A DNA stretch of 48,237 bases, taken from assembly GCA_025999255.1 (NCBI GenBank), contig BNXB01000006.1, positions 1-48,237 on the forward strand, written 5' to 3'. The notes under the pieces are model-generated. The model saw nothing but the letters and a program-made list of their open reading frames with translations, made no database searches and was not told the DNA's origin. Positions within the stretch are counted from its first letter, which is position 1. Every line of letters begins with the position of its first letter. The DNA is from Bacteroidia bacterium (GTDB taxonomy: Bacteria > Bacteroidota > Bacteroidia > Bacteroidales > Azobacteroidaceae). Below, in pieces: positions 19,197 to 28,288 of the stretch. The translations under genes were made by a program, and so were the position numbers.

Positions 19197-20651
19197 TTAC
19201 CAATTATCCGTCCGGAAGGGAGAGGCGGGGATTCCATACGCATTGAATAAAGTAGCTTCCGCATAATTTTTGTAGGCATAGCGAACGGCAACCGGTTTTT
19301 GAACACTCTTGCTTGAAATAATAATTTTTCCGGCTTTTTCAAACCCGGTGGCAGGATAAAACAGCTTATCTTCGCCTGCTATTTCGAAACCTTTGATTTC
19401 CGCATTAATCGGGCATATTCCGTGTGCATTGTTTTCAAACGACACAACGATTGCGGTATCAGCGATTTCCATTGATTTATAGGTTGGAGGCGCATAGCCG
19501 GAAGTTAGCTTTCCGTAAGCGGTTCCCAATGCCCAATAAGCAAGCCGGTTCCCCACGGTTTCTTTATCTGCCGGATGGATCATCATGGGATCTCCAATAT
19601 CCATGGTGGTGACCATTCCGGAGTTGGGAATATCTTTCCAGTTTTGTTCCTGAACTTCTCTGAATCGGGCAGCCGAAGTTCTATCCATACCATCATAGTT
19701 GAAAGGAGCAATTTGCACGAAATAAAAGGGAAATTCTCCCACACCCCATTTGGACCGCAGGTCGGCTACAAAAGCCGGCATCAATTGCGTATATTGATCC
19801 GCATTTCCCCGGTTGCTTTCGCCCTGATACCATAAGAAACCTTTAATCGCAAAGTTCGTCAGGGGAGCTATTTTGGCATTATACAACACACAGGGAGTCG
19901 CTGTCGGGTTTTTTATTTCTTCTTTGTTTTTCAAAAAGGAAAGATCTATCTCCGAAAAGGGTTCCAATGCTTCCCGACTCATCCAAGCTTCCACTTTGGA
20001 TCCGCCCCAGGACGAAACAATAATTCCTACCGGAACATCCAGTACCGATTGAATATAGCGGGCGAAATAATAGGATGCAGCGCTAATATTCGCTACATTT
20101 TCCGATGTGTTTTCCAACCATTCTCCTTTGCAATCGGTTTGGGGTTCCTTGCTGAACTGCCGCACCCATTTTCCATTATTCGAATCGGTGGTGTACATCC
20201 GGATGGGTGTTTTCGGCACTGCTTTTGCAATGACATCCAACGATCCTTTGGCCGGCTGTCCGTTAAATCCTCTTACCGGCATTTCCATATTCGATTGTCC
20301 GGAACAAAACCAAACCTCTCCGATGAGAACATTGTTCAAGACGATTTCTTCGCCATCGCTGATACTGATTTTATACGGTCCGCCGGCTGCCGGGGTAGTT
20401 ATATGGGTCAGCCAATTCCCTTTTTCATCGGAAACTACACTGTAATCATTTCCGTTCCAAGAGGTTTTAATTTTGATGTTTGTTTTACTCTTGGCTTCGC
20501 CCCATAATTTTACATTACTCTTTTGTTGCAAAACCATGTTATCTCCTAAAATGGAAGGCAACTTTATCTTTGCCTGGAGGGTGACGGAGAATAACAAACA
20601 ACTGATCACACACCATACTTTCATTGATACTAAATTTTTCATTTTATTCAT
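19197..20651 (-). CDS. Exported SGNH carbohydrate acetylesterase (sialate O-acetylesterase-like)
   Basis: This 484-residue protein has a signal peptide (about 1-27, ending VTLQA) and the SASA/DUF303 form of the SGNH hydrolase fold. The nucleophile is S120 in WFCSGQSNMEM. Block III is seen in WYQGESNRGNADQY, and a C-terminal DxxH-like IHPADKETVGNRLA completes the site. These enzymes remove O-acetyl groups from sialic acid or, in PULs, from xylan, mannan or pectin sugars. No sialidase or sialic-acid genes are nearby, so a plant or microbial acetylated glycan is the likelier target. Its start overlaps the end of the upstream gene by 8 bases, which suggests translational coupling. Confidence 0.85.
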   Translation of the reverse strand: MNKMKNLVSMKVWCVISCLLFSVTLQAKIKLPSILGDNMVLQQKSNVKLWGEAKSKTNIKIKTSWNGNDYSVVSDEKGNWLTHITTPAAGGPYKISISDGEEIVLNNVLIGEVWFCSGQSNMEMPVRGFNGQPAKGSLDVIAKAVPKTPIRMYTTDSNNGKWVRQFSKEPQTDCKGEWLENTSENVANISAASYYFARYIQSVLDVPVGIIVSSWGGSKVEAWMSREALEPFSEIDLSFLKNKEEIKNPTATPCVLYNAKIAPLTNFAIKGFLWYQGESNRGNADQYTQLMPAFVADLRSKWGVGEFPFYFVQIAPFNYDGMDRTSAARFREVQEQNWKDIPNSGMVTTMDIGDPMMIHPADKETVGNRLAYWALGTAYGKLTSGYAPPTYKSMEIADTAIVVSFENNAHGICPINAEIKGFEIAGEDKLFYPATGFEKAGKIIISSKSVQKPVAVRYAYKNYAEATLFNAYGIPASPFRTDNW

Positions 20652-23022
20652 AAGTAATTATCATTATTTTCTCTTCACAGGGCGCCGGATACGCCGAAAT
20701 ACAAATATCGGAAATAAAATCCAATTTGTCTTTATTGTATCCCAAAACAAAAGCTTCTATTTCTTTGTCTTTCATATTTTCCGCAAGCGGGAAAAAATAC
20801 GTATAATTGGCATTCGCTTTGACCGTTGGATATTCCCAAGGATTAGCCGGATAAGAAACCGCACGGGAAGAAGCTCCTACATATTCTCCATTTATTTTAA
20901 GCGCCACATAAGCGCCTTCGATACCATGGTCGCCGTTTATTGCAACAGCGAGATAAGTGTTTTTCGGTATTTCATTTAACTGAAAAGAAGCATATTGGGC
21001 GCCGGCACATTTCATCCCATTCGAATCGGCAAACAAATTGTTTGCCCTGAATTTTTCCGGTGAAACTTTTTTGCCTTCGCTATAAACTTCGATTTCTGCG
21101 ATGGCATCGGGGAAGGGATTCATTTTCAGGTATTGCATTTTTTCCCCAACCGGCACAGTCATGCTTGTTCCTGCCAAAAACGAAACGGATTTCCAATTTT
21201 TCAGATTAGAAGATATTTGCGCAAAATTTCCTTCATCCGTCAACAATGGCTGCAATTCGTATTCGTTATTGACTTTGAAAATAATACTGTCAACGAAGAT
21301 TGTTTTTCCCAAATCCAAGCGGAAACAGCCTCCTTTTATCCGGATGTCTTCGCGTCTTCTTGAAGGCCAAAATCCTGTATTCATATTTCCGTCAAACAGT
21401 TGTTTATCCCATATTCCGCGATTAATAAATGCCGGTTGATTGAAAAAAGCATCGCGAGCTTTTTTTACCTGTGGAATAGTTGTTTCCCCTGAACGGAGGA
21501 GCGAACGAACTTCCATTGCATTGTTGTCTGCTGCAAATACGGTGGCTTCATATAACGCGGAAGCGTCTTCCGGAATTTTCGAGTCTTGCATGGCTATTAT
21601 TTTCCGGTGATAAGGTTCTTTCAATTTTTCTCCTTCAAACCGAATATCCATTGATTGGCCGTTTTTTAATTCCGGTGCATTTTCACCATCTATTTCAATC
21701 GTTTTTACACCGGAAATATTATCCAACCGGATGCGATTTTCAGTTCCGGGCAATCCTAAAAGGCGAATCACCAAGGGCTGTCCCGGAACATTTTTCACTA
21801 TCTCAAAATCCACGCCCGAAATGCCCGGCTCTTGATATTCATTACTTGATGAAACAAATAATAATAACGAGCGGAACGGCGGAACAGAAACGGTCAAAGA
21901 ATCGCCATATTTGTAGGAGCCTAATACTCTTTCCACCGGATGAAACAGGCGGGCTTTTACTTGCTTTCCTTTTGTAAGTCCGATTTCACTATCCAATTGG
22001 ATTGTAAATTCTTTACTCGTCCAGGTTAAATTTTTCAAAATAATCAACCTTGTCCGGGCATCGCCTCGTGAAACGGCATCTTTTCCATAGTTTTCCGGAA
22101 GTTTCATTCCGTTGACCAGTATTTTTGAAAACTTCCGGTGCAAATTGTATATCCTTGCCAATCTGGGAAATTCATTATCAGCCAACAACCAGGGATTGCC
22201 ATATATTTGCGGAGCTAAAATCAGCGAACGGCTGAATGCCTGCAATATCAAATCATCTTCCCAATAATCGAGACAGGAAGAAAGACAAACGCCATGGTCT
22301 TCCGTCAGTCTTTTTAAGCCGGGAACCAATCCCCGCTCCATATTTCCGACCCGGTTATGAACGGCTGTCGTGTTATTTTTGGAATTCACGTCGATGTAAG
22401 CTTCCCGCCCTTCCCAAAGGAAAGTCGTTGCATACGGCTTTGCTTTCTTCAGACCTAAACGATGGTTTAATAAAATCAAATCGGGAGAATACAACCGGCA
22501 TTGTTCCATCATATCTATAAAATCGTCTTCTTTTTCTTTTCTGAGCGGTCCGCATACGGCATCGAATTTAAAAAGCGCCCAGTTATAATCGCGGCAAAGG
22601 GAAATCAACATTTCTTTTCGTTTGCCGGCCTCTTCCGGTGTATTTCCAAATCCGTCTGGTCCTCCCCAAAGTCCGAAACGAATATTCATCGCACCTGACT
22701 TTTCATAAACCGGAGCAAGTCCATGGGGGAAATTCCTTTTGAAACGTTCGGAGTCCATTGTTCCGTAAAAGTTTTTTCCGTCAATCAATCCGGCATCAAA
22801 AGCATAAATATCCAACTGCATGCCGTATTCTTTTTGAAGCCACTCGAAAAACTCCAGATTTATCAGGGTTTGCGTTTCGGTCGGTCCTTCGTTGGTGTTG
22901 TTTATCCAGGTGAAATACTGCGCCCGGGACACGCTTTGCTCATCTGCTCCGGGATAAACATCTTTTTGAGCAAATAAATAATAAGGAATAAACAGGACGA
23001 TTATGAATAGATTCTTTTTCAT
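20644..23022 (-). CDS. Exported clan GH-D (GH27/GH36)-like protein with C-terminal lectin-like domains
   Basis: This 792-residue protein has a signal peptide (about 1-18). An N-terminal TIM barrel resembles alpha-galactosidase clan GH-D. The candidate nucleophile is D154 in LFKFDAVCG, and acidic residues E204 and D211 lie in FLWEGREAYID. The expected W and C residues are around GLWGGPDGFGN. After about residue 390 there are beta-rich segments, including a discoidin/F5-F8-like stretch (about 540-650, GFWPSRRREDIR). It is well diverged from textbook alpha-galactosidases, so the activity could be on another alpha-linked sugar. It overlaps the SGNH esterase gene by 8 bases and lies 12 bp after the GH67-like gene. 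Confidence 0.6.
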   Translation of the reverse strand: MKKNLFIIVLFIPYYLFAQKDVYPGADEQSVSRAQYFTWINNTNEGPTETQTLINLEFFEWLQKEYGMQLDIYAFDAGLIDGKNFYGTMDSERFKRNFPHGLAPVYEKSGAMNIRFGLWGGPDGFGNTPEEAGKRKEMLISLCRDYNWALFKFDAVCGPLRKEKEDDFIDMMEQCRLYSPDLILLNHRLGLKKAKPYATTFLWEGREAYIDVNSKNNTTAVHNRVGNMERGLVPGLKRLTEDHGVCLSSCLDYWEDDLILQAFSRSLILAPQIYGNPWLLADNEFPRLARIYNLHRKFSKILVNGMKLPENYGKDAVSRGDARTRLIILKNLTWTSKEFTIQLDSEIGLTKGKQVKARLFHPVERVLGSYKYGDSLTVSVPPFRSLLLFVSSSNEYQEPGISGVDFEIVKNVPGQPLVIRLLGLPGTENRIRLDNISGVKTIEIDGENAPELKNGQSMDIRFEGEKLKEPYHRKIIAMQDSKIPEDASALYEATVFAADNNAMEVRSLLRSGETTIPQVKKARDAFFNQPAFINRGIWDKQLFDGNMNTGFWPSRRREDIRIKGGCFRLDLGKTIFVDSIIFKVNNEYELQPLLTDEGNFAQISSNLKNWKSVSFLAGTSMTVPVGEKMQYLKMNPFPDAIAEIEVYSEGKKVSPEKFRANNLFADSNGMKCAGAQYASFQLNEIPKNTYLAVAINGDHGIEGAYVALKINGEYVGASSRAVSYPANPWEYPTVKANANYTYFFPLAENMKDKEIEAFVLGYNKDKLDFISDICISAYPAPCEEKIMIITYE

Positions 23023-23034
23023 TGATGCTAATTG

Positions 23035-24756
23035 TTAATCCGGCAATCCGGCTAAAATTCGATTCCTGTATTGCAAGGCTGTACCGGTGTCTTTCAACCA
23101 ATCGTATTGACCTGTGGGATAAGTGTTTCTCAATAAATTCATTTCTTTTGAAATATCTACGATTCTTTCCAAAGAAACTGTAATTTGATTTTTTAATCCG
23201 GCAGGATGATACTGCTCGCCTCTTTTGTATATTCTGTATCCATAATAGGCTGTGCAAACAGCTTCATGCAGTCGGGCTGTAAGAGATGTACGATAAAATA
23301 ACTGATAAAGTTCCTCATAATCTTTTTGAGGTAATTTGTTTTTTGTCTCTTCTATTTCTAACAATGCCTCCAAAGCCAATTCTACGCCGTATCTTTTTTC
23401 AGTCAGAATATAATTATAATAAGTACTGTCCATTTGTTCGCCCGGCTTTACCCAATGCTGATCCAGTACGTATTTTGCTTCTATGGCTAAAGGCGAATCT
23501 GCTGTTTTGTATTTAGCCGGAGCAATATGATTTATAATGTCTTTCCAATAATGAAACTCTTTATTTACATTGTGTTTAACAAAAACGATGGGAGGATCTA
23601 TCCATCTCCCCGACACATGCCGGTTGTAACTCCATTTGTTGTTATCGTAATTTAGAGCCGAATGGTCCGCCATACTCGTTCCGAGAACATACAGAACAGA
23701 CATTACAATATCAAACGACTTTTTGAATGCACTTTTAATCGGTTGTAAAACACCTTTACCATACTTCGAGATGATAAATTCATCATAGACTTGATCCGCA
23801 GAGATTGATTTATCTTCCGTTGTGCGTTTTAAGGCATATAATAATATTTCATTGGGGGTTCCCACGATTTTTGTAGTTCCATAACGATCAGTTCTGGCAA
23901 CATACCCAGCCACATTAGGGCGATCGATATAATCTTTCCATCGCTTCATAACATATTCGGGCCAGGTATTGGCTATTACTCCCTGCCCGTTATACTCGTT
24001 GCCCGTATCAAATTCCACGATTGTCGGTCTGTCCAATTTCCCTATAAACCGGTTGTTCGGGTGAGTCAGGAAGAAATCGTGGGGTACTTCTTTCACCATT
24101 AAAGCTACGTTATCGTTCTTTATATGGTTGATGCAGCCGACAATTCCGGCGTATTCTTTCTCTGAATAAGCGAATGTGCGGATATATAATTTTTTGCCTC
24201 TTTCTTCAATAACCACATCGGCTACGGCATTTACTACAGCTGCTAATTTTTCTTCAGGAGTAGGCATCTTTAGCGAATGTTGTTTTTCTGCATAAGCGCC
24301 TGTTTCTATAAAAGTAAGAATAAGCCCGTCAATCTCGGGAACAAGATCCAACATCTGGCGATAATCTTCTTTATACCATTGCCAGAATTCGGGATTATCC
24401 AAGTCAATGGTTCCGCCGGGTCCGGTTTTAAATCGGGTGGGGTAATAGTTTAAGGGATAGAAACTATGATCCCAGATCAATACATCTTTGATTCCTTCCG
24501 AGTGAGCCAAACGGGTAAGATCGTTAACCAGATTGCACACCCTTTCGTTTTTGACCTCTCTTAAATCATGAACAATTTGGTGCGACAATTGGAGGTGGTT
24601 GATATTATACTTTGAAGCGGCTTTTATTGTTTCAACAGCGTTATCTTTATTATTTGAAAGAATAATCCAGCCTCTTATATTACTATCTGCAGCTAAACTT
24701 CTGACAGGAAATAAAATAAGAACTAAATATAATATAAGAACCTGTTTATTCTTCAT
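23035..24756 (-). CDS. Exported GH67-like TIM-barrel protein, possible alpha-glucuronidase relative
   Basis: I do not recognise this 573-residue protein as a standard family. It has a signal peptide (about 1-22), a TIM barrel to about residue 370 and a helical C-terminal half. The order of motifs recalls GH67 alpha-glucuronidases: YIRTFAYS (190-197), NDNVALMVKEVPHDFF (214-229), TIVEFDTGNEYNGQG (245-259) and NVAGYVARTD (about 278-287). A helical domain with a conserved-looking EFIISKYG follows. Candidate acids are E151 in FIETGAY and E254. It is shorter than GH67 (about 700 residues). An uncharacterised uronate-related glycosidase is my best reading. It lies 102 bp after the SusE-position gene, behind a stem-loop. 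Confidence 0.5.
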   Translation of the reverse strand: MKNKQVLILYLVLILFPVRSLAADSNIRGWIILSNNKDNAVETIKAASKYNINHLQLSHQIVHDLREVKNERVCNLVNDLTRLAHSEGIKDVLIWDHSFYPLNYYPTRFKTGPGGTIDLDNPEFWQWYKEDYRQMLDLVPEIDGLILTFIETGAYAEKQHSLKMPTPEEKLAAVVNAVADVVIEERGKKLYIRTFAYSEKEYAGIVGCINHIKNDNVALMVKEVPHDFFLTHPNNRFIGKLDRPTIVEFDTGNEYNGQGVIANTWPEYVMKRWKDYIDRPNVAGYVARTDRYGTTKIVGTPNEILLYALKRTTEDKSISADQVYDEFIISKYGKGVLQPIKSAFKKSFDIVMSVLYVLGTSMADHSALNYDNNKWSYNRHVSGRWIDPPIVFVKHNVNKEFHYWKDIINHIAPAKYKTADSPLAIEAKYVLDQHWVKPGEQMDSTYYNYILTEKRYGVELALEALLEIEETKNKLPQKDYEELYQLFYRTSLTARLHEAVCTAYYGYRIYKRGEQYHPAGLKNQITVSLERIVDISKEMNLLRNTYPTGQYDWLKDTGTALQYRNRILAGLPD

Positions 24757-24798
24757 TTTTTCATCAAATTTAATATTCTATTATAAATAAAAGTATTA

Positions 24799-24845
24799 AT
24801 AAGCGCCTTAATGCTCTTTTTTACAAACAACAGAAAGGCGCTTAT
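24799..24845 (-). terminator. Stem-loop between the SusE-like gene and the enzyme genes
   Basis: AAGGCGCTTAT (24835-24845) and ATAAGCGCCTT (24799-24809) are an 11-bp perfect inverted repeat with a 25-base loop. On the minus strand the stem is followed by the T-rich TAATACTTTTATTTATAATAG. It would act as a partial terminator or 3' stabilising structure, keeping susCDE transcripts more abundant than the downstream enzyme genes. Confidence 0.6.
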
Positions 24846-24858
24846 ATTTACCTATTTG

Positions 24859-26220
24859 TTAATCGGCATATTGCCCATAAAACTTCAATTCAGCTACTTG
24901 CACCATATTTTGAGGAGTTGTACATTTTTGCGTCACCCACCTTATATAGCGAAATGATTGAAAAGCATATTCGGGATCAATTTCGAAGTCGAATCCGGCA
25001 CGGAAAAATGCCTGGTCTTCAGCCGTCATCGAGCCATAAGCGCCATCAATACCGTTAAGGCCTGAAGGGAATCTTATCACACAATCGGCAATTTTCACCC
25101 AATCTTTTTTCCACTCATCCGTTCCGCCTACTTCCGGCCAGGATGTCCAGTATTTTAAGTTGTCTGCCTGGCTTCCGTCGCCTACTTCCGAAGGAGCTTT
25201 AACATGGTTAGTCGCCCACAATTCGAAGACATCGGGCGAAGGGGCGCTCATCAACGGGCCTCTATCTCGTATCCAGTAGGTAAAACGGCTGTAAGATGCA
25301 TTTCTACCCATGTCTATAATAAAATAGAAAGGATACATCATCTGGTTATCCGGATCCGGAATATAATTACCGATTCTTGATTCTTCGCACATCCACCAGT
25401 TATTGGTATAAATTCCATCAAAAGCTTTGGGGAAGTTGTTACCGCCGTTAAGATTTCTGGAGTCTTGTATGTCTCCTCTGTAGAGGCAAGTTCTGTCTTC
25501 TAAGCCGAACAATTTCCATATAGGCTGATTAGAAACCGGATTCATACCAATAATTTCCTCTTCATACAAAGGCTCAACAATTGCTTCCATAGTTTCGGCA
25601 AAGTTCATCCATTTGTCTCGTATTTCCACGCGAACAGGTTGTTCAATGGCCTCAAGTCCACGGAAAATACATTTCCCTACTTTTGTATTTGAATGATAAG
25701 CGTCGTACCATTCCCATTCTCCTTCTTCATTTACAATATAGATGGTGATTGCAATATCTTCGCCGTACTCATTATCCCAATTAAGGAAAACACCTCCAAA
25801 AGTATTGTTTATCTTAAGCGTTTGGCGAACATAATCAACCGGAGGTGTAAGTGGTTTGATCGTAACTAATTCCGGAGTCGACATGTTCCCACTCTTATCA
25901 ACCGTATGAAGATTTACAATATATTCTTCCGTACCGGGAGCTCCTTCAATTAAAATAGAATCATTAAACTTTGAAGAAAAAGCTTCTCGCGGTTCTTCTC
26001 CGAATGACATGAGCGCTTTAACACCCAGTAAATCGTTATCTGTCGGTAGATTATAGTAAATCCATGCTCCGCCGCTGACATTCTTTACCCTTATATTCGT
26101 AACTTTTCCCGGAGGAACATCGTCTTTCGGATCATTAAAATCTTTCGCCTCATCACAACTCCAGAAAAGAAACAGAGGTGCTATGAACAAAATCATTAAT
26201 AAATTAAGATATTTTTTCAT
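24859..26220 (-). CDS. SusE-position surface lipoprotein (DUF4959/DUF5000/DUF5126 type)
   Basis: I chose the internal ATG at 26220 because it gives a normal lipoprotein signal, MKKYLNLLMILFIAPLFLFW then SC, with lipid cysteine C22. The longer frame begins at 26247 and adds a polar nine-residue prefix. The mature protein (about 430 residues) starts with an acidic DDVPP segment. Two Ig/FN3-like domains follow (with PGKVTNIRVKNVSGGAWIYYNLP), and then a C-terminal discoidin-like beta-sandwich with aromatic patches, as in DUF5000. Such proteins follow susD in many PULs and are thought to bind glycan on the cell surface beside SusCD. It is 12 to 39 bp after susD, depending on the start. Confidence 0.8.
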   Translation of the reverse strand: MKKYLNLLMILFIAPLFLFWSCDEAKDFNDPKDDVPPGKVTNIRVKNVSGGAWIYYNLPTDNDLLGVKALMSFGEEPREAFSSKFNDSILIEGAPGTEEYIVNLHTVDKSGNMSTPELVTIKPLTPPVDYVRQTLKINNTFGGVFLNWDNEYGEDIAITIYIVNEEGEWEWYDAYHSNTKVGKCIFRGLEAIEQPVRVEIRDKWMNFAETMEAIVEPLYEEEIIGMNPVSNQPIWKLFGLEDRTCLYRGDIQDSRNLNGGNNFPKAFDGIYTNNWWMCEESRIGNYIPDPDNQMMYPFYFIIDMGRNASYSRFTYWIRDRGPLMSAPSPDVFELWATNHVKAPSEVGDGSQADNLKYWTSWPEVGGTDEWKKDWVKIADCVIRFPSGLNGIDGAYGSMTAEDQAFFRAGFDFEIDPEYAFQSFRYIRWVTQKCTTPQNMVQVAELKFYGQYAD

Positions 26221-26258
26221 TTGATTATTGTTTATTGTTGTTTTCATACCTTTTTTAT

Positions 26259-28259
26259 TTAGTTAGACCAACCTACATTTTGTACTAAATTTCTATTATT
26301 CAACAATTCACTTTGTTTGATAGGCCAGAAATAGTCTTTCTTCTCGAATTTGGTTTTATACAACTCCACCAAACGATAGAAATCTTCCGTTTTTGCTGCT
26401 TTGGCATTCAGACCCATGATGGTCGTATTCCAATATTCTTCGGCTAATTTCCAACGTCTGATATCCCAATATCTTATACCTTCGTACGACAGTTCTATCA
26501 TTCGTTCCTGCCGAATGATATCTCTCATTCCCGCTTTAGAGAACGGTTTGTCCGTCTTACCACCGATAGCGTATTTAGACCAGCTATCGACTACTCCTTC
26601 CAAACCGGTACGCTTTCTTACGATATCTATATATTCATATACTTTACTACTGGGCGCGGACATTGTTTCATTCAGAGCTTCAGAGTACATCAAATATAAA
26701 TCGGCAAGACGAATAATCGGGAAGGAATATCTGTAAAGCGAAATAGCCGATGTTGTTATGGTAGTTTGCATAGGAATCACTTTTTTACACAAATAGCCCG
26801 TACAAGGATATTTTTCGGGAGTTAACAATCCGGCCAGTTGACTGGCTTTCGTTGAAATCATCCACATGTAATTTTGATTGGTATTTTTTATATTGTCCGA
26901 AGAGAGCCTTCCGTTACCATAAAAAGTTCCCCCGTCAAATGTAATAGTACCGTAAAAACGAGGTTCTCTGTTGAAATGCAATTTAATTGTTTCAAATCCG
27001 TTTTGAATGTAAGCTCTGTCATTGGCAGTCGCCTTTTGTATTTCATAGGGGTTTATGTTTTCCCATTCTTTATCTTCGTTAATAGGCACGCCATTTTTTG
27101 AATAAAACGTTTCGACCATTCTCAAAGTCGGAGCATAATCTTTAACGAAATAACCGTTTCCGGTATAGGTATCAAAGAATAATGGCAGATTCGGATATTG
27201 AATACCGTAATTATCGTTTGTATTATTAGTGCTTCCCCAAATAATTTCGGTATTCCATCGTTCGGTGACAGCTCCTCTAACCTGCATGGCCAAAATGGTT
27301 TGCTCACTCAATTGGCTTGAGTATGCCGATTGAGCTAAATTGAAGTCATATAAAGCATGACCTCCTTCGTGAGCCGCATCGATCGCTATTTTCAAAGCTT
27401 CTGCTGCTTTTTGCCATTTATTTGCATCGTATGTTTGAGGAAAAAGTTCGATTCCTCTGCTATCGATAAGCGAAAACGAAGGTTTTTCGGTTTCAGTCCC
27501 ATTGAGCAAAGGACTTGCAGCAAGGGTTAATAGCTGAGCTTTCACTGCTAAAGCGATCGGTTTAGTAGCACGACCCAAGTCCGTTCCAACTTCTTCGATG
27601 GCGTCAGGCAAATCCATTGCCGCTTCATCGAGCAAATTCGCAATATATTCAACCACCTTATCGACAGGCTCACGATACAACTGAACTTCCGATCCCTTTG
27701 CTTCAAGAGGAAGATTCTCATCAACGATAGGAATAGGACCATACATACGGAATAGATAATAATGGAAATAAGCCTTCAAAAATTTAGCTTCGGCAGCCCA
27801 TTTGATAGCTTCATGTTCCGGCAAATCGAATGGTTTATCAATATTTTCAAGAAACATATTACAATCTCTTATAGCTGTCCACAATGCTTTGCCTCCATTT
27901 AAGTTGCCATATTGGTTGCTCGACCAATAATTGCCTATAGGCGTATTGGTTCCTTGTTCTCCACGCGCTATATTCCACATACGAGGATTAGGGCCGAGAT
28001 TAGACTCGATATACCAGGCTTCATCCCAACCGAAAAGAGCCGGATTATCGGACATCATAGCAACATTCGGCAAAAAGGAATAACAACCATAAAGAAATCC
28101 CAATGTTTCGTGACGATTTTTAAAAGCATGATCTATAGTAGGCGTATTATCCGGGACAACGTCCAGATAATCGCAGGAACTTAACAGAACAAGTATTAAA
28201 GCTAATCCGGATATTCTATATATCCTGAATTTCGACAATAAAAATTTCATATTTTTCAT
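26259..28259 (-). CDS. SusD-family glycan-binding lipoprotein
   Basis: This 666-residue surface lipoprotein has its lipid cysteine at C29 in LVLLSSCDYLDVVP. It has the SusD N-terminal TPR-like domain, for example KAEAKFLKAYFHYYLFRMYGPIPI near 165-190 (with small differences), and the C-terminal RagB/SusD domain. That domain ends with the usual RQERMIELSYEGIRYWDIRRW block near 610-630. SusD proteins cap the SusC barrel and capture oligosaccharide. The 30-bp spacing to susC and the shared strand support one transcript. It is longer than the 520-600 residues of many SusDs. Confidence 0.95.
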   Translation of the reverse strand: MKNMKFLLSKFRIYRISGLALILVLLSSCDYLDVVPDNTPTIDHAFKNRHETLGFLYGCYSFLPNVAMMSDNPALFGWDEAWYIESNLGPNPRMWNIARGEQGTNTPIGNYWSSNQYGNLNGGKALWTAIRDCNMFLENIDKPFDLPEHEAIKWAAEAKFLKAYFHYYLFRMYGPIPIVDENLPLEAKGSEVQLYREPVDKVVEYIANLLDEAAMDLPDAIEEVGTDLGRATKPIALAVKAQLLTLAASPLLNGTETEKPSFSLIDSRGIELFPQTYDANKWQKAAEALKIAIDAAHEGGHALYDFNLAQSAYSSQLSEQTILAMQVRGAVTERWNTEIIWGSTNNTNDNYGIQYPNLPLFFDTYTGNGYFVKDYAPTLRMVETFYSKNGVPINEDKEWENINPYEIQKATANDRAYIQNGFETIKLHFNREPRFYGTITFDGGTFYGNGRLSSDNIKNTNQNYMWMISTKASQLAGLLTPEKYPCTGYLCKKVIPMQTTITTSAISLYRYSFPIIRLADLYLMYSEALNETMSAPSSKVYEYIDIVRKRTGLEGVVDSWSKYAIGGKTDKPFSKAGMRDIIRQERMIELSYEGIRYWDIRRWKLAEEYWNTTIMGLNAKAAKTEDFYRLVELYKTKFEKKDYFWPIKQSELLNNRNLVQNVGWSN

Positions 28260-28288
28260 ATTTTTTTTCTTATTAGTTCTTTATTGAA

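Noticed and set aside
19197..20651. Sialic acid use locus based on the sialate esterase-like gene
   Set aside because: No sialidase, sialate lyase or epimerase genes are in the window. This SGNH subgroup is common in plant and microbial glycan loci.
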